Shown: in pieces, positions 1 through 6,082 of the stretch
Layout: each line of letters opens with the position of its first letter
How positions within the stretch are numbered: the stretch's first letter is position 1
Source of the DNA: Chloroflexota bacterium
GTDB lineage: Bacteria > Chloroflexota > UBA6077 > CF-72
Direction: 5' to 3'
DNA length: 6,402 bases
Assembly: GCA_019247135.1 (NCBI GenBank)
Contig: JAFAPL010000422.1
Location: forward strand, 1 to 6,402
Made by a program: the position numbers and the translations under genes
The notes under the pieces: generated by a model
Told to the model about the DNA's origin: nothing
Database searches by the model: none
The model's input: the letters and a program-made list of their open reading frames with translations, nothing else

Positions 1-610
1 GAACTCGGGGAGGCGCACGTCCACAGTCTCTCGACGGCCTACAGATCCGCGAAAATGTACACAGCCGGTGCCGCCGCCATAGTTCGCCTGGCACTGCCTG
101 ACAGCCAGCGGGATCACGTGGACCCGCTCAATCGCGCCTGGGCCGCAACTCCGGATATGCACGGCGCGTCGATTGCACTTGCACTCTAGAGACGGCGCTT
201 TGGTCCAAGCGGCTTGCGAATGCGGCCACCATTGACGTGGTCGTCACCGGTCCCGACTCACCAGATGCGCCCGTCCGCCTAACCTCCGAGGTCGTGCGGG
301 ACCTGATCGGCCGCGCCAATCACCGCGTCACCCTTGTTAGCTATGCCGCTTACCAGATGCCCTCGATCATTGCCGCCCTCCAGGGCGCCGCGGCGCGCGG
401 CGTGCGCATCGACCTCATCCTCGAATCCCCTGAACACCTCGCCGGTGGCGGCGGCGCGGGATGTACCGAACCTACCAGTGGCCAACTGACCAACGCGAGC
501 CGCCCGACGCGAGACTCCACGCAAAGGCCAATGGATCAAGATTACATGTGGCTGACCGCAGCGATTACCGATTGTCGGTGGTCGAACCCCTGACCAACGA
601 CTCGAGAGCC
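1..610 (+). pseudogene. drmC: DISARM-type phospholipase D-like protein DrmC, frameshifted remnant (5' end outside window)
   Basis: Translation in frame 1 (1-186) gives the alpha-helical N-terminal part, ending in AWAATPDMHGASIALAL before a TAG at 187-189. The protein then continues in frame 3 from about 189 with TGPDSPDAPVRLTSEVV, followed by a segment on the pattern LVSYAAY, AARGVRIDLILES. Near 455-470 the frame changes again, to frame 2, with YQWPTDQR, then the HxK signature LHAK (515-526), then VADRSDY and LTNDS (590-604) where family members have an ANLT-like motif. Order and wording match DrmC, the PLD-family component of the DISARM restriction-like antiphage system; the assignment is by recall of the family. 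The linker between LILES and YQWP looks shorter than usual, so part of it may be deleted. With two frame breaks the gene should not make full-length protein, unless the indels are sequencing errors. Other drm genes would be expected to the left, outside the window. Confidence 0.68.
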
Positions 611-825
611 GCCGGCGCCGTAGCGGTGACGTTGGAGGTGCCGACTTTTGGCATCAGCTCGCTTCCGACACCACATGCCGGCGCGGACCTTCGCATTGTG
701 GTGGGCCAGGACTCGAGTTCCACCGGCTGCATCATTTTGAACTTCAGGTGTGGGTTGTTGGGTGGTGAGCGAGAACCGCCGCCAACGGTGTGTGGCCGTA
801 AGGGTGGACGGGAGCATGGGGGCGC
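611..825. other. Stretch without a recognisable gene between drmC and glycosyltransferase remnants
   Basis: About 215 nt between the last DrmC-like residues and the stop codon of the minus-strand glycosyltransferase remnant. Frame 2 stays open on the + strand through here, with segments such as GAVAVTLEVPTFGISS, but I cannot tie it to a family. It may hold the eroded DrmC C-terminus. I see no RNA gene, strong terminator or repeat. Confidence 0.4.
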
Positions 826-1385
826 TCAGTGCGGCAGGCGCGCGCGCAGCGTTGATGCCAGGTCATTACGGAAAAAGACGTTGCGCAGCACGGTATCGGT
901 TGCGTCGGCGGGGTGTAGTCCGACTGGAGGAGGGCGTACACCGCGGCCGCGTAGTCGCGTGGCTCGGGCAGCGAGAAAAACCACGGGATGTGCTTGTCCG
1001 AGATGAACACGATCACCGGCGGGCGGTGGGTCTTCAGGTCCCGGAGCAGCGCCTCGGCAATCGACGGGGAATCCGCCAACCAGGGCTGATAGTAGGCGTA
1101 CGTCGACGCCGGACGGCGATCTGCCTGCAAATACACGAGGGGCTCGTTGGGTGCGGCCCAGATGACGTCCTGCGGCTCGGTGGTGGCCTGCACCACGGCT
1201 CCATACGGCGAGTCCAGGTCGACACCACGCGGCTGCTGACGAGAGAAGCCCGCGATGTCGCGATAGAAAAGGAGGGCGAGGGCAGTGTGGGCGAGTGCCA
1301 CGATGGCGGCGGTGAGGGTACGGAGGGTCGGAGAACTCCAGTTGCTGCGCGGAGTTGTACCCACCGCCTTGAGATCCGCGAGGCG
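826..1385 (-). pseudogene. C-terminal fragment of a glycosyltransferase-39-like multi-TM membrane protein
   Basis: Reading from about 1385 down, the translation has one hydrophobic segment (LTAAIVALAHTALALLFYRD). A soluble tail follows, containing VIWAAPNEPLVYLQADRRPA, a Tyr-rich stretch (YAYYQPW), then PPVIVFISDKHIPWFF and PEPRDYAAAVYALLQSDY. A last TM helix followed by a soluble tail with 'LVYLxADRRPAS' and 'PPVIVF' is typical of dolichyl-phosphate-mannose-like or GT39-like membrane glycosyltransferases of environmental bacteria; this is family recall. Near 909-914 (GGCGGGG on the + strand) one base appears to be missing. In the shifted frame the tail continues DATDTVLRNVFFRNDLAS and ends at a TGA (826-828) with an ordinary C-terminus. 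The N-terminal catalytic domain and the other TM helices are absent; upstream of about 1385 the DNA encodes part of an oxidoreductase on the other strand. The fragment is 5'-truncated and frameshifted, so very likely non-functional. Exact family membership is uncertain. Confidence 0.6.
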
Positions 1386-1439
1386 GTAGATCTGGCGGTG
1401 CTGCACGCGCCCGCCGACGCGGAAGAACGTGCTCGGACC

Positions 1440-2154
1440 GCCGGGGGCGCCGAACGGCGCGGCCAGGCCTATCGCAATCCGGCGCTGACCGCCAAAATCG
1501 CCGCGACGCTCCAGGTGCTGACCCACGGACGGTTCATCCTGGGATTGGGCGCCGGAGACGCCGAAGCCGAGCACCGCGCGTACGGCTTCCCGTTCCCGGG
1601 AGCAAGCAGGCGCGTGGAGCAACTCGACGAGGCGGCCGCCATCGTGCGGCTGCTCTGGACGAGGGATGCGGCAACCTTCCAGGGCAAGCATTACCGCGTC
1701 GAGCAGGCAGTGTGCTTGCCGCGACCGGCGCCGCCACCAGCCCTGATGATTGGTGGCGCGGGCGAGCGACGCACCCTGCGCGTGGTCGCGCGGCATGCCG
1801 AGTGGGTGGAACTGCGACTACTACAGTCCAGAAGAGTACGCGCGGAAGCTCGGCGTGCTACGCGGACACTTCCGTGCGATCGGGCGCGACCCCGCCGCGC
1901 TCGTACCCACCTGCTACATGGGGGTCACCGTCGCGTACGACCCCCAGCGGCTCGTGCGCCGCCGGTTCACGGGCCCTCGCGGGGAGGGCGCGTGGTCAGT
2001 GGCACGCCCGACGAGGTCACCCGCCAGTTGGGAGGCATTCAGCGCGGCGGGCGTCAGGCGTATGCCACCCAACTTCCTGGACTACCTGCGCACGGACAGC
2101 TTCGACCTGTTCGTGGACAGGGTGCTCCCGCGCTTTGGCACCGCGGCCACATGA
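1440..2154 (+). pseudogene. LLM-class (luciferase-like) flavin-dependent oxidoreductase, N-terminally truncated and frameshifted
   Basis: Frame 3 from about 1465 reads YRNPALTAKIAATLQVLTHG, then GRFILGLGAGDAEAEHRAYG, FPFPGASRRVEQLDEAAAIV and PPPALMIGGAGERRTLRV. These are family hallmarks of the bacterial luciferase-like TIM barrel that binds FMN or F420. After RHAEW (about 1805) the frame moves to frame 1 and continues as WNCDYYSPEEYARKLGVLR, as in the usual 'ADWWN' motif; one extra G in TGGGTGG explains this. Between about 1955 and 1990 it returns to frame 3 (VVSGTPDEVTRQL). At TTGGGAGG (about 2029-2034) another extra G returns it to frame 1, ending with FSAAGVRRMPPNFLDYL and a stop at 2152-2154. 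About the first third of the usual protein, including the first beta strands and the start codon, is missing. The substrate cannot be told. The family call is secure; whether the frame breaks are biological or assembly errors is open. Confidence 0.8.
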
Positions 2155-2372
2155 GCAGGCCCTAGCCGCGCAGGCCGCCACGTCCGTTCGAGGCAAGGAC
2201 GAACCTCGCGCTGAGCCCGTCTGCGTCGAGGGCGAGATGGAACGGGCGGCAGTGCCGCCCGCCCTCCAATGGGCCTGGTACACCCAGACGGAGAATCTCC
2301 GGGAGTTCTGTCCGAGGGTCCAAGGAGCACAGCCCACTTGGAAATTCCCCCGTGAACTGCCGCCGGAGGGGA
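2155..2372. other. Intergenic region between convergent genes
   Basis: About 218 nt between the end of the oxidoreductase remnant (+) and the end of the DUF4331 operon (-). I see no gene in it. It contains the GC hairpin at 2243-2261 and a small inverted repeat CGGAG-AAT-CTCCG (2290-2302). A loose TCCCC/GGGGA pairing (2346-2350 with 2368-2372) starts next to the operon's stop codon and is followed on the minus strand by ATTTCC. Confidence 0.5.
2243..2261. terminator. GC-rich perfect hairpin between convergent genes
   Basis: CGGGCGGC (2243-2250), loop AGT, then GCCGCCCG (2254-2261) form an 8-bp perfect stem with a 3-nt loop. It lies between convergent transcription units and so could stop transcription from either side. 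There is no clear U-tract on either strand (the minus strand continues TTCCATCT), so it is at best an atypical terminator. Confidence 0.4.
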
Positions 2373-2693
2373 CTAGCGCGTATCGACCTCGGACACGCGG
2401 CCAGCCGCGATGGTTGTCTGTCGCGGCGGGTCGCACCACACCTGGTACTCGCCCGCGGGCAGCTCCGCGTAGACCGCTGCAAAGACGCTCTGGCCGTTGA
2501 CCAACCGTTCCAGGACGGCCGCGTGCGTACGCGCTGCCGTGTTGGTGGTGGGGCTCACCTCGATCTCCTGGCCGTGCCGGTCGGGCCGTGTATACAGGAC
2601 CAGCGCCCCGACGTCGTCGCCGCCGATGTCGAGGACGACTGGCTCGGGATGCTGCCGCGTCCAGTAGCTGGCCTCGTGGTGCGAGTGACTCAT
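2373..2693 (-). CDS. Conserved hypothetical protein, third gene of the DUF4331 operon (106 aa)
   Basis: The start chosen is the ATG at 2691-2693, which overlaps the DUF4331 stop as ATGA, so translation is probably coupled to that gene. No strong Shine-Dalgarno sequence precedes it. The frame is open further upstream, but that part lies antisense-free inside DUF4331 in another frame and is arginine-rich shadow. The 106-residue product starts MSHSHHEASYW (His at 3, 5, 6). It then alternates short hydrophobic strands with polar turns: VVLDIGGDDVGALVLYT (19-35), GQEIEVSP (41-48), SVFAAVYAELPAGEYQVW (69-86), and a short C-terminal strand ending at TAG. There is no signal peptide or TM segment, so it should be cytoplasmic and mostly beta. 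I recognise the 'LDIGGDxGALV...AGEYxxW' pattern from small uncharacterised proteins, but know no function. The His-rich start could bind metal; that is speculation. The gene is intact. Confidence 0.85.
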   Translation of the reverse strand: MSHSHHEASYWTRQHPEPVVLDIGGDDVGALVLYTRPDRHGQEIEVSPTTNTAARTHAAVLERLVNGQSVFAAVYAELPAGEYQVWCDPPRQTTIAAGRVSEVDTR

Positions 2694-4093
2694 GCGCCGG
2701 ACGGCCTCACTCCGCCGCCGTAATGAAAACCGTCGCGAGGCGCGCCGAGATACGGGAACGTGTTCAGGTAGCGGTCGCCATCCGGGTCCGGGTCGACCCC
2801 CTGGGTCACGGCGCCGACTGCCGCATCGGGCTTGTAGGACGGGTCTACCAGTGGCAGCGTGGCGCCGGCGACGGCCTTCAGCTCTATGGTCACGACGTCG
2901 TCTTTGACGCGCCGACCATTCGGGTAGCCTGCGATATCGCCGCCCAGCAAGCCGAGCAGGCTGGGGTTGTTCGATGGCGGAACGGCCATGTTCAGGCGCA
3001 GCAAGTCGGCCAACGTATTGCCAGTGTAGTTGCCTGGGAAGCCGGGCACTACGCCGGCCGGGATGCCGGTCAGCAGGATGGCCTCCAGGTCGGCCCGCGA
3101 CCCCGAGTAGCCGGCCAGGTTTGGAAAGACGCCCGGGTACAGCACCGGCAGCAACCGCGCCAGCTCCGGGTGCTCCACGTACTGGGCGAACTTCGCGTCC
3201 TCGGTCGGGCGCGTGGCGTTCCAGTAATCCTTGCGAGGCATCGGCACGATGACCTCGTTGAACAACGGATTGCCCAGACGCGACACCTGCACCCACGGGC
3301 CCGACTCGGCGTCGCGCCCCTCATGGTCCACCAGGATGCGTGCCTTGCGACGGTGGGCCGCCGTGTAGACGCCGATCACCGCACGCGCATCAGTTGCCGA
3401 CGTCGGCCGCGACCCATCACGTGTCAGCAGGGTGATCGGAATTTGTAGCGCGAGGGTATGCACGCTGAAGTTCTGGATGGCGTCCACACCCATGGTGGCT
3501 GCCATCGGGATCAGGTGCAGGTTCTGCACGGGTCGGAGCGCGCCCAGGTCGAAGATGGAACCCAGGTCGACATAGAAGCCGTCGCGTCGCTGGCCAGCGA
3601 AGACCTTCTGGCCGTCGGCCAGGTCGTGGATGGCGGCCTGGGCCAGAGCCGGGTAATTGGGCGTCGAGCGCGGCCCGATGTTGCAGGGCGGCGAGGCCAG
3701 GTGCTGACCCAGCACTTTCTCGGTCTTGCGCGCGCCGTGGTAGTCAGTGCGAGTGACGGTGAAGAACTGGCGTCGGTTCCAGTTCGGGTCGTCCAGAGAC
3801 GTGATCGGGCCGGTGTTGTAGAGGAACGTGTTCGGATTGCGGATCTCGGTCTGGAACTCGAAGCTGTAGATGATGTCGGGTTCGCCGTCGTCGTCGTTGT
3901 CGACCAGGACCTGGTACAGGACGTCGTCCCCGAACTCGTAGAAGTTGGGCCCGCCAGCCGGGTATTCCAGCGGCACGTAGTTGGCCAGGATAGTGACCGT
4001 GTCGGTTCGGTCCGGACTGATGAACGCGTACAGATCGGTGCTGTCGGCCACAGGGTCCTTGGAGATTTCCGGAGCCTCGCGATGTGACGACAT
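2690..4093 (-). CDS. DUF4331 family protein, full length (467 aa)
   Basis: The protein begins MSSHREAPEISKDPVADSTD and continues LYAFISPDRTDTVTILANY, GPNFYEFGDDVLY, RNPNTFLYNTG, ASPPCNIGPRSTPNY, RRDGFYVDLGSIFDLG, VQVSRLGNPLFNEVIVP, LPVLYPGVFPNL, AILLTGIPAGVVPGFPGNYT, LLGLLGGDIAGYPNGRRV and DDVVTIELKAVAGA. These conserved blocks of DUF4331 appear in the expected order, giving an apparently complete protein. An acidic stretch DNDDDGEPD (65-73) resembles a Ca2+-binding loop. No signal peptide or TM helix is visible. The family's biochemical role is not established to my knowledge. The ATG at 4091-4093 is preceded by GGAG (4101-4104 on the + strand) with a 7-nt spacer; this ribosome site lies inside the end of the upstream Tat gene. 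The gap to that gene's stop is 2 nt, and the downstream gene overlaps by 4 nt, so the three are one operon. The gene has no frame break, unlike all its recognisable neighbours outside the operon. Confidence 0.95.
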   Translation of the reverse strand: MSSHREAPEISKDPVADSTDLYAFISPDRTDTVTILANYVPLEYPAGGPNFYEFGDDVLYQVLVDNDDDGEPDIIYSFEFQTEIRNPNTFLYNTGPITSLDDPNWNRRQFFTVTRTDYHGARKTEKVLGQHLASPPCNIGPRSTPNYPALAQAAIHDLADGQKVFAGQRRDGFYVDLGSIFDLGALRPVQNLHLIPMAATMGVDAIQNFSVHTLALQIPITLLTRDGSRPTSATDARAVIGVYTAAHRRKARILVDHEGRDAESGPWVQVSRLGNPLFNEVIVPMPRKDYWNATRPTEDAKFAQYVEHPELARLLPVLYPGVFPNLAGYSGSRADLEAILLTGIPAGVVPGFPGNYTGNTLADLLRLNMAVPPSNNPSLLGLLGGDIAGYPNGRRVKDDVVTIELKAVAGATLPLVDPSYKPDAAVGAVTQGVDPDPDGDRYLNTFPYLGAPRDGFHYGGGVRPSGA

Positions 4094-4095
4094 GC

Positions 4096-4443
4096 TTACG
4101 CTCCAGCGTGCGACACGGACGTCGCGGTCTTGATCAAACGGCTGACTAGCTCAGGATCGCGATACACCAGCTCGTGCGTGCCGACCATCATCGACACTTC
4201 GGCGGTGGCTACATCACGCAAGTGGACGATCATCGGCCCGTCCAGCGAGATGCTGTCCAACGCGGCGCCGCTCGGCGCGGTCTGCCAGGCCGTGTCGGGC
4301 GGAGCGGCGGTGCCGGGCGCCGTCGCCGGGTCGGAGCCAGGCTGGCGCGTCAGCAACTGGTGCAGGCCGAGGCCACCAACCACGCCAGCCCCGGTCATAA
4401 CCGAAGCCTGGCCCAGGAACCCGCGACGAGTGAGATCAGTCAT
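4096..4443 (-). CDS. Small Tat-signal protein, first gene of the DUF4331 operon (115 aa)
   Basis: The N-terminus MTDLTRRGFLGQASVMTGAG has a twin-arginine motif (R6-R7, TRRGFLG). A weakly hydrophobic Gly/Ala/Val segment follows (about 11-30), the normal layout of a Tat signal. The linker is rich in Ala, Pro and Thr (about 33-60). The small C-terminal domain reads SLDGPMIVHLRDVATAEVSM (66-85), MVGTHELVYRDPELVSRLIK (86-105), and may fold as a couple of beta strands plus a helix. No obvious signal-peptidase A-x-A site or lipobox stands out, so it may be either membrane-anchored or cleaved. There are no Cys residues and no cofactor motif. The start is supported by GAGGAG with a 9-nt spacer. The gene lies 2 nt upstream of DUF4331. 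The name 'Tat-signal protein' is secure; its role is unknown. Export by Tat while the two downstream products lack signals suggests that the operon acts at both faces of the membrane, or that the partners are carried along with it. Confidence 0.88.
   Translation of the reverse strand: MTDLTRRGFLGQASVMTGAGVVGGLGLHQLLTRQPGSDPATAPGTAAPPDTAWQTAPSGAALDSISLDGPMIVHLRDVATAEVSMMVGTHELVYRDPELVSRLIKTATSVSHAGA
4101..4104 (-). promoter_or_regulatory. Shine-Dalgarno of the DUF4331 gene, inside the upstream gene
   Basis: GGAG on the minus strand, 7 nt before the ATG at 4091-4093. It overlaps the last codons of the Tat-signal gene, favouring coupled translation. Confidence 0.6.
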
Positions 4444-4452
4444 CGGCGTTGT

Positions 4453-4458
4453 CTCCTC
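4453..4458 (-). promoter_or_regulatory. Strong Shine-Dalgarno of the operon's first gene
   Basis: GAGGAG on the minus strand (within AGAGGAGA), 9 nt before the ATG at 4441-4443. It fixes the start of the Tat-signal gene. Confidence 0.8.
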
Positions 4459-4469
4459 TGTGAGTCAGT

Positions 4470-4492
4470 GGACCAGTGCGCTCACATGGTCC
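4470..4492. promoter_or_regulatory. Imperfect palindrome in the operon leader (possible operator or RNA hairpin)
   Basis: GGACCA (4470-4475) pairs with TGGTCC (4487-4492). GTG (4476-4478) can also pair with CAC (4483-4485), with one bulged A. The element sits between the putative -10 and the Shine-Dalgarno sequence, a place fit for repressor binding or a 5'-UTR stem. No known regulator site is recognised. Confidence 0.4.
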
Positions 4493-4497
4493 CCTAA

Positions 4498-4528
4498 TGC
4501 ATACGTCGACCAAGGCAGACTGGATCAA
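4498..4528 (-). promoter_or_regulatory. Possible sigma70-type promoter of the DUF4331 operon
   Basis: On the minus strand, TTGATC (4523-4528) and TATGCA (4498-4503) are separated by 19 nt. Each resembles the -35 or -10 consensus, but the spacing is longer than ideal. Position, about 50-80 nt upstream of the first start codon, fits. In GC-rich DNA such matches are weak evidence. Confidence 0.25.
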
Positions 4529-4818
4529 ACGCCGTCGAAGCCCAACCGAACAGCCAGCGCGACACGTGCCGACGCTGGCTGCACGCGCCTGGCGGGAAGA
4601 CCCGCTAGCTCACGACGCGGGCTGATACGCGAAATACACGACACCGTTGGCGTTCGTTGTCGTTCACCACGACTATTAGGCTCTCCCGCAGTCCCGGTGA
4701 ATGGAGCCGATCGTGCAGCTGACGTGCCGCAACGATGGCGGCGCGTTAGGCAGCCCTGACGACGCGATGGCGAAGCAGCCGGGTCGATGCGCGGCCGTAG
4801 CCTGCAGTTTGAACAGCT
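4529..4818. other. Non-coding stretch upstream of the DUF4331 operon
   Basis: About 290 nt in which no frame on either strand gives a recognisable protein, although arginine/proline-rich shadows are open. Within it is a short imperfect tandem repeat, CGTTGGCGTT / CGTTGTCGTT (4645-4664). The right end is more AT-rich (GCTTTATATAGGAT, 4816-4829). I see no tRNA or att-like duplication. Confidence 0.4.
4645..4664. repeat. Two-copy 10-nt imperfect tandem repeat
   Basis: CGTTGGCGTT (4645-4654) is followed at once by CGTTGTCGTT (4655-4664), with one mismatch. It is short and may be chance; it lies in the gene-free stretch upstream of the operon promoter candidate. Confidence 0.35.
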
Positions 4819-5013
4819 TTATATAGGATGGACCCCGGACCTGGGCTCCGGGGTGCGCATGTCCGGCTGGCCTATCTGATCGGGGCAGCGTTGGATGAAG
4901 AGCCCTTGGACGAGGGCTAGACGCTTACGGAGAGCGGTCACGGCGACGTTGCGGCGGTCCTTGGTGCGGTGTTTCGCCAAGGTGGCGATCAGATCGCAGG
5001 CGACGAGTTTCAA
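4819..5013 (-). CDS. Small ORF coupled to the end of the recombinase remnant (64 aa, TTG start)
   Basis: A TTG at 5011-5013 overlaps the recombinase TGA (5010-5012) as TTGA. The product reads KLVACDLIATLAKHRTKDRR, NVAVTALRKRLALVQGLF, then a less ordered tail ending at TAA in TATATAA. It is basic and mostly helical-looking, and could be a small DNA-binding or recombinase-accessory protein, or the shifted C-terminus of the recombinase itself. Against it being a real separate gene: the weak TTG start, and a strong inverted repeat (4832-4854) inside its last codons. I do not recognise a family. Confidence 0.35.
   Translation of the reverse strand: MKLVACDLIATLAKHRTKDRRNVAVTALRKRLALVQGLFIQRCPDQIGQPDMRTPEPRSGVHPI
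4832..4854. terminator. GC hairpin at the 3' end of the recombinase region
   Basis: ACCCCGGA (4832-4839), a 7-nt loop, then TCCGGGGT (4847-4854) give a perfect 8-bp stem. On the minus strand it is followed by CCATCCTATATAAAG, with no U-tract. It could end transcription of the recombinase or be a terminal inverted structure of an element. Confidence 0.4.
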
Positions 5014-5938
5014 TTGAGCAGTGCGTCTTCTGTAGCAACCTCCGCCAGTTCTTTGAGACGTGCGTCGCTCAGACCAGCTGGGTTGGTCAGGAACTCTACG
5101 TTGGGTGGGACCGGCGGCGGGATCTGCTTCGCTGCTTCCAGTGCGCGCGCAGCCGTTTCGTGCTGGCCTTCGTTGAGTAGCTGCTGAACCTCAGTCATCG
5201 GGATTTCGGCGGTGACCCTAAGCAAATTCGGATCACCGCGCACCAATTTCGCGCGTTCGCCGCCGATGAACAAACCGCAACGCGAGCAATCCATCCGATG
5301 CGGGCACGTGTGGTGAGCCGGCAGTCCACAGAAGTGAGGCGCACCATCCGCATCGTAGCCAAGGAACCAACGCACCGATGGAGCGCCTTGTGCGGCCGCA
5401 TGCGGATCATAGAGGCGCCCTCGATGACGGTCGAAAGCGTGTCCGCGCGGGCAACTCGGCGGTGCAGGTGGATCGGATTCCGTCGAGCGTATTTCTTGAT
5501 GGTCTGGGTGTTCTTGTGAATGGCGTATGCCGCCAGGTCCTCGAGTTCCAGTCCACAAGCGTGCAGCATCGAGATTCGAGCACTGCGACCGCGGTGCGCC
5601 GTGTATGCGCCTTCGGCGTCGCGTGGATCCACACCCGCTTTGTGGCAGAGGAGCGTGATCAAGCGCCGGTTCCGGAAGGTGATGCCCATGCCTTTACCGC
5701 GGTGAACAAACAGCAGTTGAGCAAATTCACGATCCTTCTGGTCGTAGAGGGCTGATCGCATCTGCCCGCGTTCGGCTTGCCAACGGGCGACCGCGTCGGT
5801 GGTGTACTTCGGTATCCAGATCCAGCCAGGCCCGCCGTATTTTGACGAGGGGATGTGCAGGTAGGAGACCTTGGCACCGCGCTCCTCGCCGACGACGTCA
5901 CCGCCCGGTGGCAAACGGTCGCCGGCTTCATCACTCAT
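5010..5938 (-). pseudogene. Tyrosine recombinase (phage-integrase family) with Cys-rich C-terminal tail, 5'-truncated and frameshifted
   Basis: Reading down from an ATG at 5936-5938 the translation gives KVSYLHIPSSKYGGPGWIWI, whose Lys in SSKYGG fits the beta-hairpin lysine of this family. HRGR follows, with its His and Arg (5585-5596) fitting the HxxR box. Then AIHKNTQTIKKYAR gives the second His (5516-5518) and the catalytic Tyr (5489-5491). So most of the catalytic domain is present, but the first catalytic Arg and the whole N-terminal core-binding domain are missing. Near 5412-5419 one base seems lost: VIEG continues as LYDPHAAAQGAPSVRWFLG in another frame. That tail has four Cys (FCG, TCPHRMDCSRC; 5277-5330) and then TAEIPMTEVQQLLNEGQ, ending at TGA 5010-5012. 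A Cys-cluster tail of the 'CPH..C..C' type is, by recall, found in large Tn554-like or actinobacterial transposon recombinases. It is very likely inactive. Confidence 0.78.
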
Positions 5939-6082
5939 CTCGCGATTCCGCCGAGCGGGCGGTCGCGCGTGTGCAAGCCAATTCTGAGCTTCCGTCCACG
6001 ACGACCCAGATCGTGCGGCGACCGCGACTGCTCTCGATATCCACCTCGGCGGTGGAGTCCAGCACTCGGAGTGTTTAAGCAT
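5931..6082 (-). pseudogene. Short possible DUF2255-like N-terminal fragment
   Basis: One frame gives VLDSTAEVDIESSRGRRTIW followed by VVVDG and then unrelated residues before a TGA at 5931-5933. The wording 'EVDIE...RRTIWVVVDG' resembles the start of DUF2255 proteins, a small beta-barrel family of unknown role. An ATG at 6080-6082 gives MLKHSE in the neighbouring frame; one missing base in GAGTGCTG would join it as MLKHSEVLD. Only about 30 residues are family-like, so the call rests on little. It would be a gene cut off where the recombinase remnant begins, near 5935-5990. Confidence 0.35.

Noticed and set aside
181..191. Programmed -1 frameshift at the drmC TAG
   Set aside because: No slippery heptamer such as X XXY YYZ and no strong downstream stem visible; a second, unrelated break follows, so mutation or error is simpler.
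461..1006. The full 181-codon + frame that contains the DrmC LHAK motif
   Set aside because: Only the first 50 or so codons look like DrmC. The rest runs antisense into the glycosyltransferase remnant and is Arg-rich.
750..2165. A 471-codon open frame on the + strand
   Set aside because: Only its 1465-1805 section is oxidoreductase. The first 200 or more codons are an Arg/Gly/Val-rich antisense shadow of the glycosyltransferase fragment, and the end is off-frame.
2588..3448. A 286-codon open frame on the + strand opposite DUF4331
   Set aside because: Arg/Val/Gly-rich antisense shadow of a well-conserved gene; no family-like motifs.
3458..4087. A 209-codon open frame on the + strand opposite the DUF4331 N-terminus
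   Set aside because: Valine- and aspartate-rich antisense translation of codons such as GAC and GTC in the real gene; no motif or ribosome site.
4645..4664. Tandem repeat as a CRISPR or iteron array
   Set aside because: Only two imperfect 10-nt copies with no spacer; no further copies seen nearby.
4130..4759. A 209-codon open frame on the + strand across the Tat gene and the upstream region
   Set aside because: Antisense to the Tat gene; it crosses the promoter region and has no recognisable domain.
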